This document shows, piece after piece, positions 58,469 through 64,000 of a stretch of 64,000 nt of DNA. Location: positions 1,798,001-1,862,000 of the forward strand of contig NW_008805071.1 in assembly GCF_000004825.1 (NCBI RefSeq). The letters run 5' to 3'. A program made the position numbers and the translations under genes. The stretch comes from Heterostelium album PN500. Lineage: Eukaryota > Evosea > Eumycetozoa > Acytosteliales > Acytosteliaceae. The notes below the pieces were generated by a model. It did no database searches. It was not told the origin of the DNA and was given only the letters and a program-made list of their open reading frames with translations. Position 1 is the first letter of the stretch; the number at the start of each line of letters is the position of its first letter.

Positions 58469-61189
58469 ATGTCAACCGATATCTTATTGGATCAACCTCA
58501 TTTTGATCAACATCAACATCAACAACAACAATATAGTAGTTTAGAAAAAGAACAACAACAACAAGATCACCAACAACAAAATAATAATATGATCATGGAT
58601 ACCGACGATATACACAAGCAGTTTGTCGAAGACAATAACGTCACGAGCAGTAGCAGTGACGAGGAGTCCTCGAATTCTTCCGGAGAGGACATCTCTGACT
58701 CTGAGATTAATACCAATGCAGCGGCTAGTGGTATCACTCCAAATGCAACCGCAACATCTTCGTCATCCTCCTCTGCTACCAACAACAGTAGTACTTCCAA
58801 CAATGGAAGAGTATCACGTAGCAACAGTAAAACATCTTCACACAATCATCACCATCATCATCATCATCATCACAATCATCATAACAAACCAACCTATATA
58901 AATCGTTCCAATACAAAATGTGTTAGAAATCCAGTTACATTGGTCGAGGAATATTCCTCTTCTTCCTTATCATCATATACCAATAGTAGTTCACTGTCCA
59001 CTGAAAATATCTTTAACATCATCAAAGAGATAGAAGATGTTGTCAACAGTTGTAATATAATCGAATTTAATAATAATAATAGTAATAACAATACTACAAA
59101 CACCAACACCAATAATACCACCACCAACAACAACACAAGCAGTAGTAATCTGGGCAACAGCAATAATAATATTGAATCTTCAATACCAGCTGACAGACCA
59201 GGTAGAAAACTATCAATATCAGCATCATCACTACCTGTTGTATTAATACCGGGTTCGACTTCGATTCCACCCATTGCTCTGTCTGCATCGGCACCATCAC
59301 TACCTCAAAGCGTCTCCACTACTACCACCACTACCACCCCCACCCCCACAACCACCGAATGTAACGATATTACACCTAAATCACCCTCAACAACCTCGAC
59401 TACACCAAGCAAAAAGAACAGACTGTTTAAGTTTAAGAAATCAAATAAATCATCGACGCCCTCACCTGCTTTATCACCACCATCAACCTCATCATCAATA
59501 CCAAAGTCACCAAGCACGACAAGCATCAACCCTTCATCGTCTTCATGCTCCTCAGACGAAGAGGAAGTAACAGACCAATCAGCCACAACAACAACAACAA
59601 CAGCAACAAAGAAAGAAAAGAAAAAGTGGAGATTGTCTGTAAAGAAAAAACCAAAGAAAACACCCCCACCAATTCCTCTGGAGTTGGAACAACAAGCTCC
59701 ACCAGCAGCATCAAAACCACAGCACGATTCACTCAACCAAAGTCATTCAAATATTAAAACATCACAATCATCCACACAAATTGCACCAACAAACCAACCA
59801 ACTACCTCAACTTCATCCTCCTCCACCACCACCACCACCACAACCACTGACAATTTGTTTAATAGTAAAAATAATGTAGAAATTCAACCAGCAACCAACA
59901 ATCTTCCATCGGAAGAATTGGAATCAAATCACGAGATCAATAGTAATAGTAACAACAATGAATCACCTTCACCTTCACCTTCACTTCTTTCGGCATCGAT
60001 GCCACTCGCCTCCAACGGTGACAATCCTTTACACTTTTATTTGGAACCAGAGAATAATTTCAAGGGTAACAGCTTTGGTGGTCAAGGTCTGCTGGATATG
60101 TTGGCAGAGGAGGAAGAGATGCCAAAGGGTGGTCGTGGTAGAAGTAATGCATTCTATTTGAAGGGACCACCATCGATAGGTGCCAATGGTGAGATCCTGC
60201 CACCACCCTCTCTCAATCCAAAACCACCATCACCAAGATCCACAGAGTCACTGGATTCAATCAACAATGTCCTGCCGAAGGAATCATCTTCACTCTTGTC
60301 AAAGCCAATTGGACTACTGAGTAAATTTAAAAAGAGCAAGAACAGCCAATCGAGTAATGTGAAATCACATAGCGGACTCAAAGTTGTCAAGCATCATTCC
60401 TCACGTTTCATCGTTGGTTTTGCCGATACTATCGGTCGTAGACCAAACATGGAGGACGAGTCTGTCATCTACGGTACTTTCAGAGGTCATATCGACGAGG
60501 ATTACTTTGCATTGTTTGACGGACACGGTGGAAACGATGTTGCCAAACTCGCCGCCACCGATCTACACAAGCATCTCGCTGAAAAACTCAAAGCAAATCA
60601 CAACCCAGTTAAATCACTGAAAGAGTCGTTCGCTTCACTCCACAGAGCCATTCAAGACAAGAACATGCGAGGTGGTACGACAGCAGTTGTTGCACTCTTC
60701 CTTGGAAAGAAGGGTTATGTTGCCAACGTTGGTGACAGTCGTGCTGTGTTGTGTCGTGACGGTGTAGCTGTGCGTGTCTCCAACGACCACAAGCCAAACG
60801 ATCCAAAGGAAGAAGAACGTATCAAAGCACTGGGAGGTACTGTCGTCACCACCGTCAATGCATTCACAGGTGTCACTACCAGTCGTGTCAATGGACAACT
60901 CGCAGTCTCAAGAGCACTTGGTGATTTGCTATTAGTTCCATACGTTTCTTGTGAACCCGACATCTTTGGACCAATCAATTTAGAGACACACATCAAGAAT
61001 CAATTCATGATCATTGCATGCGACGGTATTTGGGATGTGATGTCAGACGATGAAGCAATCAGCATAGTGGCACCAATCTCTGATCCAGAGAAAGCATGTA
61101 TGAAATTAAGAGAGATTGCCTATTCTAGAAGAAGTACCGACAACATTTCCGTTATGGTTATAAAATTCCCGCCATTCAATTTAGATTAG
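58469..61189 (+). CDS. PP2C-type Ser/Thr phosphatase with long disordered N terminus
   Basis: A single exon of 906 residues. About 640 residues of Gln, Ser, Asn, Thr, His and Pro runs precede a complete PPM/PP2C domain (about 644-900). Metal-binding motifs are visible: RRPNMEDES, FALFDGHGGNDVA, the GGTTAVVALF core, VGDSRAVLCRDG, MIIACDGIWDVMSDDE and STDNISVMV. All the usual Asp ligands are present, so it should be an active Mn/Mg-dependent phosphatase. A basic Pro/Ser segment (KKNRLFKFKKSNKS) could direct it to membranes or the nucleus. The D. discoideum developmental PP2C Spalten has a G-alpha-like head, which is absent here. Substrates are unknown. Confidence 0.9.
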   Translation: MSTDILLDQPHFDQHQHQQQQYSSLEKEQQQQDHQQQNNNMIMDTDDIHKQFVEDNNVTSSSSDEESSNSSGEDISDSEINTNAAASGITPNATATSSSSSSATNNSSTSNNGRVSRSNSKTSSHNHHHHHHHHHNHHNKPTYINRSNTKCVRNPVTLVEEYSSSSLSSYTNSSSLSTENIFNIIKEIEDVVNSCNIIEFNNNNSNNNTTNTNTNNTTTNNNTSSSNLGNSNNNIESSIPADRPGRKLSISASSLPVVLIPGSTSIPPIALSASAPSLPQSVSTTTTTTTPTPTTTECNDITPKSPSTTSTTPSKKNRLFKFKKSNKSSTPSPALSPPSTSSSIPKSPSTTSINPSSSSCSSDEEEVTDQSATTTTTTATKKEKKKWRLSVKKKPKKTPPPIPLELEQQAPPAASKPQHDSLNQSHSNIKTSQSSTQIAPTNQPTTSTSSSSTTTTTTTTDNLFNSKNNVEIQPATNNLPSEELESNHEINSNSNNNESPSPSPSLLSASMPLASNGDNPLHFYLEPENNFKGNSFGGQGLLDMLAEEEEMPKGGRGRSNAFYLKGPPSIGANGEILPPPSLNPKPPSPRSTESLDSINNVLPKESSSLLSKPIGLLSKFKKSKNSQSSNVKSHSGLKVVKHHSSRFIVGFADTIGRRPNMEDESVIYGTFRGHIDEDYFALFDGHGGNDVAKLAATDLHKHLAEKLKANHNPVKSLKESFASLHRAIQDKNMRGGTTAVVALFLGKKGYVANVGDSRAVLCRDGVAVRVSNDHKPNDPKEEERIKALGGTVVTTVNAFTGVTTSRVNGQLAVSRALGDLLLVPYVSCEPDIFGPINLETHIKNQFMIIACDGIWDVMSDDEAISIVAPISDPEKACMKLREIAYSRRSTDNISVMVIKFPPFNLD

Positions 61190-61334
61190 ATAGATCAAAA
61201 ATGCAATTTTAAAAATATAAAAATAAACCTTTTATTATGTATAGAATCAATTATATATATTTATATTAAGAATAATCAATCATACAAAGTGGTGTACACT
61301 CTTAAATTTGATTAACTTGCAAACTTTTAATTAT
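61190..61334. terminator. Convergent 3' end region
   Basis: 145 bp between the stop codons of the convergent PP2C and pyrophosphatase genes; both polyadenylation sites must be here or overlap. AATAAA-like words occur on each strand. Confidence 0.4.
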
Positions 61335-62300
61335 TTATTCCAATTTGAATTTATAATTTTCTCCAATTAGGTCTTTCCAATAATGATGTGTCTCTGAAAT
61401 TACAGATTGTGTTTGTTTGATGTCGATTGGTTGACCGTTCAATGCATATTCATTCTCACCTTTACCTTCGGCAACTTTGTATACCTTGTACCAATGTCTA
61501 ACTTTTTCAACTGTACCAGGTTGTAACTTTTCAAGATCTTCCAAAGCTAAAAGTTTAATCGATAGAGTAAGTAATTTGTTGATACAAATCATGATCATGT
61601 TAAGTACATACTATTGATTTTGTTTGCATTTGGATCTTCAATATCGATTGCCAAAACTTTCCAATCGGTTTCACCTTCATCAATAAGTGCTAATGCACCC
61701 AGTACTTTCACTTGCTTCACTTGACCACGTGCAATAACTCTTGATCCGACCTCAACGACATCAACCGGATCGTTGTCACCCATCAAACCAGTGAGATGAT
61801 CGGCTAACTTTGGATTCTCCCAAGTCTGTGGTAGGCATCCATAATTGAATAGCAAATTACCGTGCTTTATATATCTGAGTTGGCCTTTCTTAATATCTTG
61901 CTTGATTGGGTTGTAAAGCTCTTTTGTATTAACCTCCATCTTTGCATTTGAATTCTTTGGCATCTCATTGATGTAGTTATAGACGATGGTGTTCTCAGTA
62001 CTGCTGGATTTATTAACCAATGGTATTTCATGCCATGGCGATATTTGATCACCACTATCCTCTTTGAAGTACTTTACACGATAATCAAATGTACCTTCTG
62101 CACCAACCTCTTTAAATGTAATCTAAATAAATTTAGAAATCAATATCTATCTTTCAAAAAACTGAATACAACAAAAAACTGTAATTAATTACATTTAATT
62201 TCGAAGAGTAGAATCTGACATGTTTGTTCAAATCTAATCTGATTGATTGTGATATTAAACTACTATTAAATAATTTGATAGATGATCTTCTGATAAACAT
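61335..62300 (-). CDS. ppa: Soluble inorganic pyrophosphatase, probably mitochondrial
   Basis: Exons 62300-62193, 62122-61612 and 61546-61335 give 276 residues. The family signature DNDPVDV lies in GDNDPVDVVEVG, with EMPKNSNAKMEV, DPNANKI and YKVAEGKGENEYA also matching eukaryotic family I pyrophosphatase. The enzyme hydrolyses PPi to two phosphates with Mg. Exon 1 encodes 36 residues rich in Arg, Ser, Leu and Ile with almost no acidic residues (MFIRRSSIKLFNSSLISQSI), typical of a mitochondrial import presequence. The catalytic part starts exactly after intron 1. This suggests the mitochondrial (PPA2-like) form. A start inside exon 2 for a cytosolic form is possible but not evident. Confidence 0.93.
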
Positions 62301-62423
62301 TGTAGATGAAAAAATAAGAAATGATTAAATAAACAACAACTTGTTAGTTTTTTAATGAAAACTAATTAGTTTTTTTTTTTTTTCCTAATTTAGATGATCA
62401 TTATTGATCGTCAAATAATTTAT

Positions 62424-64000
62424 TTAAATTCCAGGTTTCAATACAAGATATCTGACATCACCTTCTTTTACAATGTTTGCCAATTTGTTTGTATATTTCA
62501 TAAATAGATCCTTTTGATCTTTGGTTCTAAGTTGAGTTTTGAATAGCTGGATGAGATCGATCGATGTGATTTTGCGTTCGGCACGAAGTACCTTTTTGAT
62601 AGATTCCTCTGTCAGTGGGTATTCTTCTGTGGATTGCGATGCTGATGGTGAAGTGGGTGGCGATGTAGGTGGTGTCTGATCGGATTTCAACTTTTTGTTA
62701 CTGTTGCTGGGTGTGGTAGCGACGCTAGTTTCCGCCTTGTTCTTCACACCCTTCTTGGCACCGACAGTTTGCTGATCGGGTGGCGATCCAATCTTCTTGG
62801 CCGCTGCAGTGGCTGCCGGCTTCTTTTTGTTGGGTGGAGTGTTGTTGCTGCTCGAGCTTGTAGTGGTGGTAGTAGTTGTAGTGGTAGTCGATGTCTTTGA
62901 ACTACCATTTCCACTGGTGTTACCACCAGCTCCGCCCGGTGACTTTGGTTCCTCTTTAACTCCAACCTTTGGATATGTATTTCGAAAGTTAAGATTCTCT
63001 TTGGTGAGTGTAAAGTCGTCGTCGTCCGGTTCCTCCTCATCATCGTCGTCACCACTGTCTGATTTTTCATCTTCGTCGTTGTCTTCATCTTCACTACTGT
63101 CTTGTTTACCCATATTCTTGATGATGTTCTTCATTTCGACACCGGCAGCTGTCAGATGCTCATTCATAATGTCTTCGTCTTCCGCATCGATTTGTGGACC
63201 GTCTTCAGTGGTAATATCGTTGTCTTCGAATGCTTCATCGTCATCATCGAATTTACTATCGAAATCCGGTGCATCTTCATCGTCGCCCTCACCCATCTCC
63301 TCCTCATCTTCCTCTCCGCCTCTTCTCTTCTTCTTTGATGCACCAAAGCTAGCTTTAAACTTGTCTTTCTCCTCGTAGATCTCCTTTCTATACTCATCGT
63401 CTTCTTTGTCACCCTCGTCGTCCTTCTTTCCTTCAGTATTGCTGGAACTAGATGCACCAGTATCGGTTGTCTTCTTTGTCATTCTACCATTCCAATCTTC
63501 TCTTTCCTTTGTTTTCTTACTCATCTACATAAGCATAGGCATAACAATAATAATAATATTAATACTCACTGTGACTAAATTAACTAACTATTAATTTGTT
63601 GTGTTAACACACACAACAACGTATATATATGTTGTTACTTACAAAAGCTTCAGCCTCTTCAATGGTCAATGCTTCTATATCTTTTCTCATTCTAAAAGTA
63701 TACCAATCAGAGCATGGTACCGCTTTGATTGTATGATCACTCTGAAACATGAATACAAAGTAAGAAGATGCCTGATTACCCTCTATCATTCCTTGGAATG
63801 CATTGTTTCCCTCACTGTCTTCCAGTCTCCATGGTATTGTCTTTGGATTGACAGGTTTCGGTTCATATTTTTTCTTTTTCTGTTGTTGCTGAGCAGCATT
63901 AGGGTTTGCATCACCAGTACCATTGTTATTGCCATCAGCATTCGGATTCTCACTTAGATCCGGTTTATATTTATACATCTTTACTGGTTTTTCAAAAGAT
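62424..64000 (-). CDS. gtf2f1: TFIIF alpha subunit (RAP74), 5' end outside the window
   Basis: Exons 64000 (window edge)-63643 and 63524-62424. Frame continues upstream of the Met at 63978 to the edge, so the N terminus is missing. Visible parts: the dimerisation-barrel blocks TIPWRLEDSEGN, SSYFVFMFQSD and CSDWYTFRMRKDIEALTIEE match RAP74; then a long Glu/Asp/Lys/Ser-rich central region; then the C-terminal winged helix (LTEESIKKVLRAERKITSID...YLVLKPGI). RAP74 with RAP30 escorts RNA polymerase II to promoters, and its winged helix binds the FCP1 phosphatase. The Thr run and acidic blocks are typical dictyostelid insertions. It may be expressed alongside RPB9 in the same window, but there is no linkage. 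Confidence 0.92.

Noticed and set aside
58469-61189. Assignment of the PP2C gene as the developmental phosphatase Spalten (spnA)
   Set aside because: Spalten has a G-alpha-like N-terminal domain. Here the head is only low-complexity sequence with no GTP-binding motifs.

Overview
The window is about 64 kb of nuclear DNA from a dictyostelid social amoeba. The evidence is the very AT-rich intergenic DNA with long homopolymers, short AT-rich introns (about 50-160 bp, GTAAGT/GTATGT...TAG), Asn/Gln/Thr/Ser homopeptide runs inside proteins, and the gene families present (IQGAP-type RasGAP, B-box/beta-propeller proteins, tweety-like pentaspan, secreted Cys-rich peptides). Coding regions use more G/C-ending codons than I would expect for Dictyostelium discoideum, so a species such as Heterostelium (Polysphondylium) pallidum or Cavenderia is more likely; this is inference. 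I saw no rRNA, tRNA, CRISPR array or recognisable transposon.

Layout. 1-96: 3' end of an unknown + gene. 2.9-6.3 kb: RA-PH-CH-CH-coiled-coil-RA protein (+). 6.7-7.7: PQ-loop membrane protein (-). 8.25-10.05: zinc-finger protein (+). 10.9-12.5: tweety/prominin-like pentaspan protein (+). 12.8-18.1: three small secreted Cys-rich proteins around a B-box protein, with short coding-like remnants. 18.4-20.0: TFIIIA-like nine-finger protein (+). 20.4-21.5: PDI-like ER thioredoxin protein (+). 21.7-22.5: unknown 268-aa protein (+). 22.8-23.3: RPB9 (+). 23.8-25.4: tandem pair of CX9C proteins (-). 25.8-27.25: phenylalanine hydroxylase (-). 28.4-31.3: IQGAP-type RasGAP (-). 31.3-37.4: 6.1 kb without a convincing gene. 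37.4-39.9: NF-YC (+). 40.55-41.97: TcdA/Tcd-type E1-like dehydratase (+). 42.9-46.1: cullin-1 (+). 47.3-49.5: a gene that changes reading frame without an obvious intron (+). 50.9-53.0: MFS transporter (+). 53.06-54.5: flavin amine oxidase (-). 54.5-58.5: 4 kb leader/intergenic DNA. 58.5-61.2: PP2C phosphatase (+). 61.3-62.3: inorganic pyrophosphatase with a likely mitochondrial presequence (-). 62.4-64.0: TFIIF alpha/RAP74 (-), cut by the window edge.

The genes do not form one pathway. Most are housekeeping: transcription (RPB9, TFIIF, TFIIIA, NF-YC), protein turnover (cullin), tRNA modification, and amino-acid and pyrophosphate metabolism. Signalling and cytoskeleton genes are interspersed. 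The least explained parts are the small secreted Cys-rich cluster, the tandem CX9C pair, the RA-PH-CH-CH-RA protein, the frame-switching gene at 47.3-49.5 kb, the unknown protein at 21.7 kb, and structured elements in the two long upstream regions. Exon borders were assigned by hand from splice consensus, phase and protein continuity.
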